A stretch of DNA of 64,000 nt from Limnobacter litoralis (GTDB taxonomy: Bacteria > Pseudomonadota > Gammaproteobacteria > Burkholderiales > Burkholderiaceae_B): assembly GCF_030160455.1 (NCBI RefSeq), contig NZ_BSOJ01000015.1, forward strand, positions 367,337 to 431,336, read 5' to 3'. Of this stretch, positions 41,558-50,658 are shown one piece after another. Under the pieces are notes generated by a model. It was not told the DNA's origin. It saw only the letters and a list, made by a program, of their open reading frames with translations, and ran no database searches. Within the stretch, counting starts at the first letter, position 1, and every line of letters begins with the position of its first letter. Made by a program: the position numbers and the translations under genes.

Positions 41558-42379
41558 ATGAGTCAAGCCATTCGAATTGCTATTGCAGGCGCCACAGGGC
41601 GCATGGGAAAAACACTGATTGAAGCGGTGCTCAACAACCCCGCCTGCGCGCTGACAGGCGCTTTTGATCAGGCGCAGTCACCCGCGATTGGACGGGATGC
41701 GGGTGATTTTATGGGCGCCAACACAGGCGTCCTCATCACCAGTGATGTCAACTCTGCACTCAGCAATGCCGACGTCATGATCGATTTCACTCGTCCTGAA
41801 GGCACACTGAACCACCTTGAGATCTGCGCCAAACATCAGGTAAAGGCCGTGATCGGCACCACCGGCTTCAACGCACAACAGCTTGAAAAGATCCACCAGT
41901 TTGCTTCTCAAATCGCACTAGTCTGGTCGCCGAACATGGCCGTGGGCGTTAACGCCACGTTCAAGCTGCTTGAAGTGGCAGCAAAAATCCTGAACTCCGG
42001 TTACGACGTTGAAATCATCGAAGCCCACCACAACAAAAAGGTAGATGCCCCTTCCGGCACTGCATTGCGCATGGGCGAGGTGGTTGCCAAGGTCATGGGT
42101 GTCAACCTGGACACCGATGGTGTGTTTGCCAGAGAAGGCATCACCGGCGAAAGAAAACCCGGAACAATTGGCTTTTCGACCATTCGTGGTGGCGACATTG
42201 TGGGTGATCACACCGTGATGTTTGCCGGCATCGGCGAACGAATCGAAATTACCCACAAAAGCGCAAGTCGCATGACCTACGCGCAGGGCTCAATCAGAGC
42301 CGCTGAATATCTGATGAACAAAAACACCGGCATGTTTGACATGCAGGACGTGCTCGGGCTGAAAAACCTCAGCTTGTAG
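41558..42379 (+). CDS. dapB: 4-hydroxy-tetrahydrodipicolinate reductase
   Basis: The 273-residue enzyme reduces the DapA product with NAD(P)H in lysine and diaminopimelate synthesis. The dinucleotide motif GATGRMGK is near 10 and the catalytic EAHHNKKVDAPSGTA segment near 158. Gene order bamE-dapB-tonB with 4-base gaps indicates one operon. Confidence 0.97.
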   Translation: MSQAIRIAIAGATGRMGKTLIEAVLNNPACALTGAFDQAQSPAIGRDAGDFMGANTGVLITSDVNSALSNADVMIDFTRPEGTLNHLEICAKHQVKAVIGTTGFNAQQLEKIHQFASQIALVWSPNMAVGVNATFKLLEVAAKILNSGYDVEIIEAHHNKKVDAPSGTALRMGEVVAKVMGVNLDTDGVFAREGITGERKPGTIGFSTIRGGDIVGDHTVMFAGIGERIEITHKSASRMTYAQGSIRAAEYLMNKNTGMFDMQDVLGLKNLSL

Positions 42380-42383
42380 AACC

Positions 42384-43124
42384 ATGCAGGTGCAGGCCAG
42401 AACACCACTGCCCGGTCAAGACTCGTTAAAAGGTCTTGGCGCGGCGATGTCAGTGGTGCTGCACGCTGTCTTATTGATGATCGGTCTGATCGCAGCAAGC
42501 CACTGGGACGACGAACCGATAAAAATGGCTCAACCCATGCAGGCTTATCTGGTTTACGCGCCTGAGCCGGCCACAAAAAGCATCGATCCACCTGTAAACC
42601 CGGTCAAAGCCCGTCCCCCAGAACCCAAACAGCCACCTAAACCCGCAAAACCAGTCGCCGAGCCTCAGCACGAAGCGGCAAACAAGCCTGACATCGCACT
42701 CAATCCGAAGCCGGAAGCCCCAAAAACGCCTGTCCATTCGTCAACACCACCAATTGCAGCCAGCCCCCCCGCTGCCAACCCGAGTCCCCCGGCTGCCAAT
42801 TCAAGCCCTCCTGTGCCCAGTGCAGCCCAGGTGACCAACACGGCACCCAAAATAAACGCACAATACGCTGCCACCAACCCAAAACCGGTTTATCCGCCCA
42901 TGGCCAAACGACTGGGTCAACAAGGCACGGTTGAATTGCGTATTCTGGTCAGCGAAGCGGGCACCGCAAGCAAAGTTGAAGTGCTGAAATCGAGCGGTTA
43001 CGGCAATCTGGATGCTGCTGCCGTACAGGCCATTTCTCAGTGGCGATTTGAGCCTGCCACGCAAAACAACAAGCCGGTGGCTCAATGGTTGACCACACGC
43101 TGGACCTACGAACTGCAAAATTGA
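42384..43124 (+). CDS. TonB-family energy transducer
   Basis: The 246-residue protein has an N-terminal transmembrane anchor (about 22-38), a Pro/Lys-rich periplasmic spacer (about 60-150, with PPAANPSPPAANSSPP repeats) and a C-terminal TonB domain starting YPPMAKRLGQQGTVELRIL and ending in WRFEPATQNNKPVAQWLTTR. It would couple the proton gradient to outer-membrane receptors. exbB and exbD are not adjacent, so it must use partners encoded elsewhere. Confidence 0.9.
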   Translation: MQVQARTPLPGQDSLKGLGAAMSVVLHAVLLMIGLIAASHWDDEPIKMAQPMQAYLVYAPEPATKSIDPPVNPVKARPPEPKQPPKPAKPVAEPQHEAANKPDIALNPKPEAPKTPVHSSTPPIAASPPAANPSPPAANSSPPVPSAAQVTNTAPKINAQYAATNPKPVYPPMAKRLGQQGTVELRILVSEAGTASKVEVLKSSGYGNLDAAAVQAISQWRFEPATQNNKPVAQWLTTRWTYELQN

Positions 43125-43235
43125 CACGAAACTTGCGGCAAACCCGCACAAATGCGGGTTCACAACAGGGTTTGTTTGGGTAAAATGCAGTGGTTAGCCG
43201 TTGGGGCGGTTCAACGTCATGATGGAGCCCACTAT

Positions 43236-43478
43236 ATGTCGCAGTCATTGCTCGCGAAACTCGATGAACTTCAGGAAAAAGTGACACAGCTGGCAGGTGC
43301 GCTTGAACAGGCTCGCTATGAGGCAAGCCAAAACAAAGAATCGCTGATGCAGCTTAGCAAAGAAAACGAGAAGTTGAAGAAGAAGGTGACGCAGGCCCAA
43401 GGGCAGGTCAATCAAATGATCAATCAATGGTTTCCTGAACTTGACCTGAACACGGAGAACTCAATTGGAAGCGCTTGA
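43236..43478 (+). CDS. Small coiled-coil protein upstream of zapA (ZapB-like)
   Basis: From the ATG at 43236, after GGAG, the protein has 80 residues, almost entirely one heptad-type coiled coil (LLAKLDELQEKVTQLAGAL to KKKVTQAQGQVNQMI). Its stop overlaps the TTG start of zapA by 14 bases, so the pair is translationally coupled. By size, structure and context it resembles ZapB-type division-ring partners of ZapA, but sequence alone cannot establish this. Confidence 0.75.
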   Translation: MSQSLLAKLDELQEKVTQLAGALEQARYEASQNKESLMQLSKENEKLKKKVTQAQGQVNQMINQWFPELDLNTENSIGSA

Positions 43479-43794
43479 CGTCAAGATTATGGGCAGGGAA
43501 TTCAAAATTGCCTGCAAACCTGAAGAACGGTCAGCGCTACTGCAGGCTGTGAACATTGTCGAAACCAAAATGTCGGGCATCCGGAACACCGGAAAAATCG
43601 TAGGACTCGACAAAATCGCAGTCATGGCGGCTCTCCAGATCGCACATGAATCCATTGTGGGCACCAATTCAGACAAACCCACTTTGGCGCTGGACATTGA
43701 CAGCATTGAGCGTAAAATCGACTCCATTGGTCGAATCGCTGAGCAAAGCCTTGTTAAAAACACCGAGGCCAAGAACGCCGGCTTGTTCGACTAG
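43465..43794 (+). CDS. zapA: Cell division protein ZapA
   Basis: The 109-residue protein bundles FtsZ filaments at the septum. It has the ZapA pattern: MGREFKIACKPEE, then IVGLDKIAVMAALQIAHE, then a C-terminal coiled coil. Translation begins at TTG 43465 behind GGAGA, inside the preceding gene. 6S RNA lies directly downstream, the arrangement conserved in many Proteobacteria. Confidence 0.93.
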   Translation: MEALDVKIMGREFKIACKPEERSALLQAVNIVETKMSGIRNTGKIVGLDKIAVMAALQIAHESIVGTNSDKPTLALDIDSIERKIDSIGRIAEQSLVKNTEAKNAGLFD

Positions 43795-43798
43795 CCAA

Positions 43799-43984
43799 GT
43801 TTATCTCTGCCGTGCTGGTGTTGGTCAGCATTCCGTGAACCAATATCTGTGATCCCGGTTGCGGTATCCTGTTGATCGGTGTGATTCCCTCTTCATTGCC
43901 AGGGAAACCTAAAGATCTACACACTGCGACCCACTTGAACCTTAGGTTCAGGGATCGGATCAACACTGCACTGGCAGAGACCCA
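43799..43984 (+). ncRNA. ssrS: 6S RNA
   Basis: About 185 bases directly after zapA fold as 6S RNA. TCTCTGCC-GTGC at 43804 pairs with GCAC-TGGCAGAGA ending at 43980, and GTGTTGGTC pairs with GATCAACAC to extend the closing stem. The CTTGAACC...GGTTCAGGG element near 43934 is conserved in 6S RNA. It mimics an open promoter and binds sigma-70 RNA polymerase in stationary phase. A strong terminator follows. The exact ends are estimates. Confidence 0.88.
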
Positions 43985-43986
43985 AC

Positions 43987-44022
43987 AAAAAACCCGGACC
44001 ACTCAGTAGTCCGGGTTTTTTT
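43987..44022. terminator. Bidirectional terminator between 6S RNA and lgt
   Basis: AAAAACCCGGAC and GTCCGGGTTTTTTT form a strong stem around an ACTCAGTA-type loop, with A and T runs on both sides. Confidence 0.93.
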
Positions 44023-44040
44023 ATTGAGCGGCCTTCAGGC

Positions 44041-44853
44041 TTAATTCTTTTTGATGTTGCGCATGGTTTCCATGGCAGTTGGCTTGCCAACCGACCACCA
44101 GTAAAGCAACACACCCAATACCAGCATGGGTACACACAACCATTGCCCCATCGACAGCCCAAGTGCCAACTTGCCCAGAAAGCGGTCTGGCTCACGCGCA
44201 AACTCCACAGTAAACCGTGCCGCACCGTATCCAAACATAAACAGTGCTGCGACCGCCCCACGCTGACGGGGCTTGGATGCAAACCACCACAACACACCGA
44301 ATAAGACGATGCCCTCCAGCGCCATTTCATACAGTTGTGAGGGATGTCGTGGCAATCGGTCACCCGCCTGTGGAAACACCACACCCCACCATCCGTCGGT
44401 GGGTCTGCCCCACAGCTCGCCATTGATGAAATTCCCCAAACGTCCGAATGCGAGGCCTGGTGGTACCGCAGGCGCCACGAAATCCATCAAGTCGAAGAAT
44501 TTCCAGCCCTTGTGCCGGGCATAAATGAAACAGGTGAGCAACACACCGAGAAAGCCGCCATGAAAGGACATGCCCCCTTCCCAAATGGCTGGAATTTCAG
44601 CGGGATTGTGAAGATAGTATTCAGGCTTGTAAAAGAGGACATAGCCCAGCCGGCCACCCAGAATGACCCCCAACACGGCCCAGGTGAGCAAATTGTCGAC
44701 ATCTTCGACGGCAATGCCAGGAAACAGCGGTACGCGTCGCTTGGCAAGGAATACAAAAGCCAGAAAGCCACAAAGGTACATCAGGCCATACCAGTGAACG
44801 GCCAGGGGACCAATTGAAAAAGCGATTGGGTTGAATTGAGGATGAACGAACAT
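44041..44853 (-). CDS. lgt: Prolipoprotein diacylglyceryl transferase
   Basis: The 270-residue inner-membrane enzyme transfers diacylglyceryl from phosphatidylglycerol to the lipobox Cys. About seven hydrophobic segments are visible, with the Lgt signature [17 protein letters not shown] near 137-153 and RHPSQLYE near 174. It is a single gene convergent on zapA-ssrS. Confidence 0.97.
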   Translation of the reverse strand: MFVHPQFNPIAFSIGPLAVHWYGLMYLCGFLAFVFLAKRRVPLFPGIAVEDVDNLLTWAVLGVILGGRLGYVLFYKPEYYLHNPAEIPAIWEGGMSFHGGFLGVLLTCFIYARHKGWKFFDLMDFVAPAVPPGLAFGRLGNFINGELWGRPTDGWWGVVFPQAGDRLPRHPSQLYEMALEGIVLFGVLWWFASKPRQRGAVAALFMFGYGAARFTVEFAREPDRFLGKLALGLSMGQWLCVPMLVLGVLLYWWSVGKPTAMETMRNIKKN

Positions 44854-44914
44854 ACGGGCGCCAGCGCTTAAAAAAACAGTGGCTATTGTATGCCTTAACC
44901 CGCTGATTGGACGC

Positions 44915-45208
44915 CTACCGCCCGTGTTTACTCGCCTGCGTGTCCCTGCTTTTGCGTTCTAGACGGGTGACCTGACCATGACTCATCAGGCCGGAGGTCT
45001 GTTTGTCGCGATCGAATCTGGCCAAAAAGCGTTTCTGCTCCCTACGTTGTCGCAGAGCGTCCAGTCCCATCAAGGGCTCTATCAGCTCCATCCAGACGAC
45101 CGCAACGGCAAAGGGCAAACTGACCATGATCCAGGTCCACTGAGAGACTGGCTCAATTTGGCTCAACTTTAAAACCAACAATAAAAATCCAAAAAGTAGA
45201 AAAATCAT
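44915..45208 (-). CDS. Small membrane protein, Trp-rich TIGR04438-like
   Basis: About 97 residues from the ATG at 45208; a TTG seven codons earlier is less likely. Two hydrophobic segments ([14 protein letters not shown] and [17 protein letters not shown]) are followed by a charged Arg/Lys-rich tail with [14 protein letters not shown]. The layout recalls the TIGR04438 Trp-rich proteins of Burkholderiales, although this one is longer and has fewer Trp residues. Function is unknown. Confidence 0.6.
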   Translation of the reverse strand: MIFLLFGFLLLVLKLSQIEPVSQWTWIMVSLPFAVAVVWMELIEPLMGLDALRQRREQKRFLARFDRDKQTSGLMSHGQVTRLERKSRDTQASKHGR

Positions 45209-45301
45209 TTTTTTTCGAATGACAAACAAAGGCCATGTCTGCCAAAATACCGTCCGAAGCGTTTAGATATGAAAAGATATTAACAAGAGGAGAAGTGAAA
45301 A

Positions 45302-45616
45302 ATGATCAAGCAAATGGGTGCCCTGGCAGCTGTTGCATTCAGTATGGCGCTGCCTTTTACAGCCCACGCTGCAACGCCGGAAGAGTTGGCAAAAAGCAAG
45401 GCTTGTCTGGCTTGCCACGCCATCGACAAAAAGATTGTTGGGCCAGCTTACAAAGACGTGGCCGCCAAGTACAAAGGCGACCCCAAAGCCGTCGAGATGC
45501 TGGTCGCCAAAGTCAAGAATGGTGGCAAGGGCGTGTGGGGTCAAATTCCCATGCCCCCACAGAACGTGACTGACGAAGAGGCTCACATTCTGGTCAAGTG
45601 GGTCCTGTCTCACTGA
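45302..45616 (+). CDS. Periplasmic class I cytochrome c (c551/c552 type)
   Basis: The 104-residue protein has a signal peptide (cleavage after AHA near 23), one haem-binding CLACH motif near 38 and the axial Met in MPPQNV near 85. It matches small electron-carrier cytochromes of the c551/c552 type. AGAGGAGA precedes the ATG and a terminator follows, so it is monocistronic. Confidence 0.94.
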   Translation: MIKQMGALAAVAFSMALPFTAHAATPEELAKSKACLACHAIDKKIVGPAYKDVAAKYKGDPKAVEMLVAKVKNGGKGVWGQIPMPPQNVTDEEAHILVKWVLSH

Positions 45617-45644
45617 TTCGTTCACTGACCTAGTCAGTCAGCTG

Positions 45645-45677
45645 AAAAAAAAAGGCTCACCAAGGTGAGCCTTTTTT
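45645..45677. terminator. Bidirectional terminator after the cytochrome c gene
   Basis: AAAAAAGGCTCACC, a short AA loop and GGTGAGCCTTTTTT form the stem, between convergent genes. Confidence 0.93.
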
Positions 45678-45696
45678 CGTGGTGTATCTCTGGGTA

Positions 45697-46845
45697 TCAC
45701 TGCAAGATGGCAACAGGTGTTTTTCCCTGCGCATTGTAGCTGTTGATCGTAATTGCACCGTTCTTGATGTCGCCGTTCTTGTCAAAGCTGATGGTCCCAA
45801 TGACGCCTTTGTAATTGATGTTCCTCAACTTGGGCAGGTATTTCTTCGGATCGGCAGAACCCGCCTCTTTCATGGCCATGCCCATGGTCATTGTGGCGTC
45901 GTACACAAAAGGCGCGTACACCTGGATGTCGGCGTTGAATTCCTTTTTGTAACGCGCTTCAAACGCTGGGCCACCCGGCATCTTGCTCAAAGCCATGCCA
46001 CCCTCGGCACACAATACATTCGGCCCAACATTGTCTCCGCCCAGCTTCATCAACTCGGTCGTGCAGATTCCATCACCCCCCATGAGTTTGGCGTTGATGC
46101 CCAGCGCCTTCATTTGCCTCAGCATGGGGCCTGCCTGCGCGTCCATGCCGCCATAAAACACCAAATCAGGATTGGAGCGCTTCACTGACGTCAGAATTGC
46201 AGAAAAATCAGTGGCTTTGTCATTGGTGTATTCCCGTTCAATTACCTTGCCACCGTTGGCTGCCACCTGCTTGCTGAAGATATCGGCCAGGGGCTGTCCG
46301 TAACCGGTTCGGTCGTCAATCACCACAACACGCTTCGCTTTGACCTCATTCAAGGCGTACTTTGCGAGAGCAACACCCAGCATACTGTCGTTGGCGATCA
46401 CCCTGAAAAAGGAATCGAAGCCCTGCTGCGTAATTTTGGGGTTGGTGGCTGAGGGGGAAATTTCAGGAATTCCACAGTTGTAATAGATGCGGGAGGCCGG
46501 AATGGTGGTTCCACTGTTCAAATGTCCGATGACACCATTGACTTTTGCATCGCACAGCTTTTGGGCCACAATTGCACCAGTTTTGGGATCGGCTGCATCG
46601 TCCTCGGGCACCAATTCAAATTTGGCAGTGCCGCCATCCAGCTGGATTTTCATGGCGTTCAGGTCTTCGATGGCCATGCGAGCCCCACGCTCATTGTCTT
46701 TGCCGTAGTGAGCCTGAGGGCCAGACAGAGGCGCCACGTGCCCGATCTTGACAATGACATCTTTGGCCTGCGCGGCGGGACTAAATGCCAATGCACCAAA
46801 TAAGGACAAAATCGCTGTTTGTATCCAGGACTGTTTGAATCTCAT
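45697..46845 (-). CDS. livJ: Branched-chain amino acid ABC transporter substrate-binding protein
   Basis: The 382-residue periplasmic protein has a signal peptide (cleavage after AAQA near 27) and the LivJ/LivK fold beginning VIVKIGHVAPLSGPQAHYGK. It would bind Leu, Ile and Val or related amino acids for the LivHMGF transporter encoded divergently 198 bases away. The ligand is not settled by sequence. GGAGG lies nine bases before the start. Confidence 0.93.
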   Translation of the reverse strand: MRFKQSWIQTAILSLFGALAFSPAAQAKDVIVKIGHVAPLSGPQAHYGKDNERGARMAIEDLNAMKIQLDGGTAKFELVPEDDAADPKTGAIVAQKLCDAKVNGVIGHLNSGTTIPASRIYYNCGIPEISPSATNPKITQQGFDSFFRVIANDSMLGVALAKYALNEVKAKRVVVIDDRTGYGQPLADIFSKQVAANGGKVIEREYTNDKATDFSAILTSVKRSNPDLVFYGGMDAQAGPMLRQMKALGINAKLMGGDGICTTELMKLGGDNVGPNVLCAEGGMALSKMPGGPAFEARYKKEFNADIQVYAPFVYDATMTMGMAMKEAGSADPKKYLPKLRNINYKGVIGTISFDKNGDIKNGAITINSYNAQGKTPVAILQ

Positions 46846-47043
46846 CTCCGAAAACCTCCGCCAGATTGAATGAAATGGTTAAATGCAGACTTAATGTATC
46901 ACCATTTCGGCAGAAATGTTTCAGAAGGAATTAACTGTCTTGTTTCTGCCCAGGCAAGGCGGCACGGGCGCTCGCGTATACTAGACTCTGAAAATGACCG
47001 ATTAACTCCTCCTTATTTTCTTTCAAGGCGAAGTTGAAACAAT

Positions 47044-48009
47044 ATGGATATTTTCCTGCAGCAAATTATTAATGGCCTGGTGCTGGGCAGCATTTACGCG
47101 CTGATCGCATTGGGTTACACCATGGTTTATGGTGTGTTGGGGTTAATTAACTTCGCACACGGCGATGTTTTGATGATCGGTGCTTTGGCGGCCTACTCAG
47201 CCATGTCCGCACTGTCGGGCGTTGCCCCGGGCCTTCCGGGCTGGGTCCTGCTGACAGCGGGCCTGCTAACCGCAATACCGGTTTGCATGGCGGTCAGTTT
47301 CAGCATTGAACGAATTGCCTACAGGCCACTGCGAAACGCCCCCCGACTGGCACCACTGATCACGGCAATCGGCGTATCCATTACACTTCAAACCCTGGCC
47401 ATGATCATTTGGGGACGAAGTTATCTGATCTTCCCCACCACCCTTCCTGTTGAACCTGTAGACCTCATCACATTTCCACCATCCGCCGGCATCGATTACG
47501 TACGAACGGTGTCCATCACGCCCATCCAGATTCTGATCGTGTCTGTCTCCATGCTGCTGATGATTGCACTCACACTGATCATCAACAAAACCCGAATCGG
47601 CAAGGCCATGCGGGCCACGGCAGAAAGCCCAGCCATCGCCAGCTTGATGGGAATCAACCCAAACACCGTGATTGCGGCCACCTTCATGATCGGAGGCGGC
47701 CTTGCAGGGGTGGCTGGCGTCATGGTGGCCGCCAATTACTCGGTGGCTCACTTTTACATGGGGTTCATTCCTGGCCTGAAAGCCTTCACCGCAGCAGTGG
47801 TGGGTGGAATCGGTAATATTTACGGCGCTATGTTGGGCGGGCTCCTACTGGGTCTGGTTGAAAGCCTGGGCGGCGGATACTTGGGTCAGCTAACCGGCGG
47901 GGTATTTGGCTCCAACTATCAGGACATTTTTGCGTTTGCAGTCCTGATTCTGGTTCTCACCCTGAGACCCTCCGGGCTGCTGGGCGAAAAAGTCTCTGAC
48001 CGGGCCTGA
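47044..48009 (+). CDS. livH: Branched-chain amino acid ABC transporter permease LivH
   Basis: The 321-residue inner-membrane permease has about eight hydrophobic helices and starts with the LivH pattern QQIINGLVLGSIYALIALGY. The SLMGINPNTVIAATFMIGGG loop that contacts the ATPase is near 205-224. It is the first gene of the livHMGF operon. Confidence 0.96.
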   Translation: MDIFLQQIINGLVLGSIYALIALGYTMVYGVLGLINFAHGDVLMIGALAAYSAMSALSGVAPGLPGWVLLTAGLLTAIPVCMAVSFSIERIAYRPLRNAPRLAPLITAIGVSITLQTLAMIIWGRSYLIFPTTLPVEPVDLITFPPSAGIDYVRTVSITPIQILIVSVSMLLMIALTLIINKTRIGKAMRATAESPAIASLMGINPNTVIAATFMIGGGLAGVAGVMVAANYSVAHFYMGFIPGLKAFTAAVVGGIGNIYGAMLGGLLLGLVESLGGGYLGQLTGGVFGSNYQDIFAFAVLILVLTLRPSGLLGEKVSDRA

Positions 48010-48021
48010 GGAGAAATTCGA

Positions 48022-49134
48022 ATGCAACAACAATCTGACCGCCTTCTCAAAAAGTGTGCTGGGCTTGCCCTGGTCACCCTTGCTCTCGTATTGATGCCGT
48101 GGGCTGCGCAATGGTTTGGCAACAGCTGGGTGCGAATTCTGGATGTCGCACTGCTCTATGTCATGCTGGCTTTGGGACTGAATATTGTGGTGGGTTTTGC
48201 CGGCCTTCTGGACCTGGGCTACATCGCGTTCTATGCCGTGGGCGCTTACCTTTATGGGCTTTTGGCCTCACCCCAACTCACCGATAATTTTGACTGGATT
48301 TCAAGCGCTTTTCCCGCAGGCCTGCACACCTCGATCTGGATCATGCTGCCCTTGGGTGCCTTGGTTGCGGCGCTGTTCGGCGTTTTACTGGGCACACCCA
48401 CATTGAAACTTCGCGGTGACTACCTCGCCATCGTGACGCTCGGTTTCGGTGAAATTATCCGCATTTTCCTGAACAACCTGAATGCCCCCCTAAACATCAC
48501 CAATGGCCCACAGGGCATCAACTTCATTGACCCGGTTCGCATGGGCAGTGTGTCATTTGACAAGCCGCTTGATGTGGCGGGCGTTCACACTGGGTCGCTG
48601 GTGCTGTATTACTACCTTTTTCTGGTACTTGCCATTTTGATCATGGTGGTGTGCATGCATCTGCAAAACAGCCGTCTGGGTCGCGCCTGGACAGCCATTC
48701 GTGAAGACGAAACCGCCGCCAAGGCCATGGGCATCAACACCCGCAACGTGAAATTGCTGGCATTCGCCTTGGGCGCCTCATTTGGCGGTGTTTCCGGGGG
48801 CATGTTCTCGGCCTTTCAGGGTTTTGTCAGCCCCGAATCCTTTGGTCTGATGGAATCCATCATCATTCTTTGCATGGTGGTGCTGGGTGGCATGGGTCAC
48901 ATCCCCGGGGTCATTCTCGGTGCCCTGCTGTTGTCCGGCTTTCCCGAGTTTTTACGCCAAGTGGTTACGCCTCTGCAACAAGACCTGTTCGGCCACGTGT
49001 TGGTTGATGCGGAAATATTGCGCTCCCTGATCTACGGCCTGACCATGATTCTGGTCATGCTTTATCGCCCTCAAGGCTTGTGGCCTGCGCGACGCGGAAC
49101 GGGTCGCCGAGTGGCCCAAAGAGGTGCAGCATGA
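48022..49134 (+). CDS. livM: Branched-chain amino acid ABC transporter permease LivM
   Basis: The 370-residue permease has about ten hydrophobic segments, the GLNIVVGFAGLLDLGYIAFY motif near 53-72 and the AMGINTRNVKLLAFALGASF coupling loop near 235-254. GAGGAGA precedes the start, 12 bases after livH. Its stop overlaps livG by four bases. Confidence 0.96.
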   Translation: MQQQSDRLLKKCAGLALVTLALVLMPWAAQWFGNSWVRILDVALLYVMLALGLNIVVGFAGLLDLGYIAFYAVGAYLYGLLASPQLTDNFDWISSAFPAGLHTSIWIMLPLGALVAALFGVLLGTPTLKLRGDYLAIVTLGFGEIIRIFLNNLNAPLNITNGPQGINFIDPVRMGSVSFDKPLDVAGVHTGSLVLYYYLFLVLAILIMVVCMHLQNSRLGRAWTAIREDETAAKAMGINTRNVKLLAFALGASFGGVSGGMFSAFQGFVSPESFGLMESIIILCMVVLGGMGHIPGVILGALLLSGFPEFLRQVVTPLQQDLFGHVLVDAEILRSLIYGLTMILVMLYRPQGLWPARRGTGRRVAQRGAA

Positions 49135-49910
49135 GTGGCCCGGCATTGTTCACTGTTCAAAATCTGACCAAGCGATTTGGAGGTCTCACCGCGGTAGACC
49201 AGGTCAACCTAGAAATTCACAGTGGTCAAATTTACGGCTTGATCGGACCCAACGGGGCAGGCAAAACCACCTGTTTTAACCTGATAACGGGGCTGTACAC
49301 AGCAGATGAAGGGCAATTTCTTTTCGACGGCAGACCCTATTCGCCCAAAGCGCCCCATGAGGTGGCCCGCCTGGGCATTGCCCGCACTTTTCAAAACATC
49401 CGTTTGTTCGCCTCCATGACAGCGCTTGAAAACGTGATGGTCGGCTTTCATTGCCGCAGCAAGGCAGGGGTGCTTGGATCAATACTCCGATGTCCACACC
49501 AACGTCGGGAAGAACTGGACATTCGCCGCAAAAGCCTGGAACTGCTTGAATACGTGGGAATAGCCCAATACGCCGATCACGTGTCAACTGAACTGTCCTA
49601 CGGCGACCAACGCAGGCTTGAAATTGCACGGGCGCTGGCAACAAACCCACGATTGCTTGCCCTGGATGAGCCAGCTGCCGGCATGAATGCGACTGAGAAG
49701 CTCAAACTCAAAGAGCTCATTCTTCGCATGAGAGGTGATGGTCGCACACTGCTTTTGATTGAACACGATGTCAAGTTGGTCATGGGGGTCTGCGACGCAG
49801 TCACTGTGCTGGATTACGGCAAGGTCATCGAGCAAGGCAGCCCTCAGAAGGTACAGCAATCCAAAGCGGTCATCGAGGCCTATCTCGGAGGAATTCATGA
49901 GCACCCATGA
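49131..49910 (+). CDS. livG: Branched-chain amino acid ABC transporter ATPase LivG
   Basis: The ATG at 49131 overlaps the livM stop (ATGA) and gives 259 residues. Walker A is GPNGAGKTT near 40, the signature LSYGDQRRLEIARAL near 160, Walker B LLALDEPAAGMN near 180 and the switch His in LIEHDV near 213. It also overlaps livF at its end. Confidence 0.96.
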   Translation: MSGPALFTVQNLTKRFGGLTAVDQVNLEIHSGQIYGLIGPNGAGKTTCFNLITGLYTADEGQFLFDGRPYSPKAPHEVARLGIARTFQNIRLFASMTALENVMVGFHCRSKAGVLGSILRCPHQRREELDIRRKSLELLEYVGIAQYADHVSTELSYGDQRRLEIARALATNPRLLALDEPAAGMNATEKLKLKELILRMRGDGRTLLLIEHDVKLVMGVCDAVTVLDYGKVIEQGSPQKVQQSKAVIEAYLGGIHEHP

Positions 49911-50658
49911 CGCGTTGTTGAATATTCAGGGGCTGACGGTCTCATATGGCGGAATTCAGGCTGTCAAGGGCATTTCGCTTCAGGTGCACACCTCGGAACT
50001 GGTCTGTCTGATCGGTTCGAACGGCGCAGGAAAAACCACCACGCTCAAAGCGATTGCGGGTCTGCTGCCATTTTCAGCCAATGCCTGCACTTACAAACAG
50101 ACCCATCATTTGGGCCACATGCAGGCGCACCAGCGACTTCAAGCCGGCATTTCACTGGTGCCCGAAGGTCGGGGCGTGTTTGCGCGCATGAGCATCGAAG
50201 AAAACCTGGAAATGGGCGCCTATTGCCGAAAAGACAACGCAGACATTCTGCTCGATCTTGAAAAGATCTATGACACCTTCCCCAGGTTGAAAGAACGCCG
50301 TAAGCAGTCTGCAGGCACGCTGAGCGGGGGTGAACAGCAAATGCTGGCCATTGGCCGCGCCCTGATGGGCAGGCCCGAATTGTTGTTGCTCGACGAGCCG
50401 AGCATGGGGCTCGCCCCCCTCATGGTCGAGAAAATCTACGAGGTGGTAGAACAGGTGTCCAAGACGGGCGTGACCATTTTGCTGGTTGAACAAAACGCTC
50501 ACATTGCCTTGCAAATTGCGGATCGCGCCTATGTGATGGACTCGGGCAGCATTGAACTGGATGGCAATGCCGCAGAGCTGATGTCAGACCCGAGGGTCCG
50601 TCAAGCCTATTTGGGTGAAGAGTCCATATCTGCCAACGATGTAAACGCGTCCGCATAA
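49897..50658 (+). CDS. livF: Branched-chain amino acid ABC transporter ATPase LivF
   Basis: The ATG at 49897 lies inside the end of livG, behind GGAGG, and gives 253 residues. Walker A is GSNGAGKTT near 39, signature LSGGEQQMLAIGRAL near 145, Walker B LLLLDEPSMGLAP near 165. Its 3' end overlaps the convergent reductase gene by 52 bases, so the two tails are antisense to each other. Confidence 0.95.
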   Translation: MSTHDALLNIQGLTVSYGGIQAVKGISLQVHTSELVCLIGSNGAGKTTTLKAIAGLLPFSANACTYKQTHHLGHMQAHQRLQAGISLVPEGRGVFARMSIEENLEMGAYCRKDNADILLDLEKIYDTFPRLKERRKQSAGTLSGGEQQMLAIGRALMGRPELLLLDEPSMGLAPLMVEKIYEVVEQVSKTGVTILLVEQNAHIALQIADRAYVMDSGSIELDGNAAELMSDPRVRQAYLGEESISANDVNASA

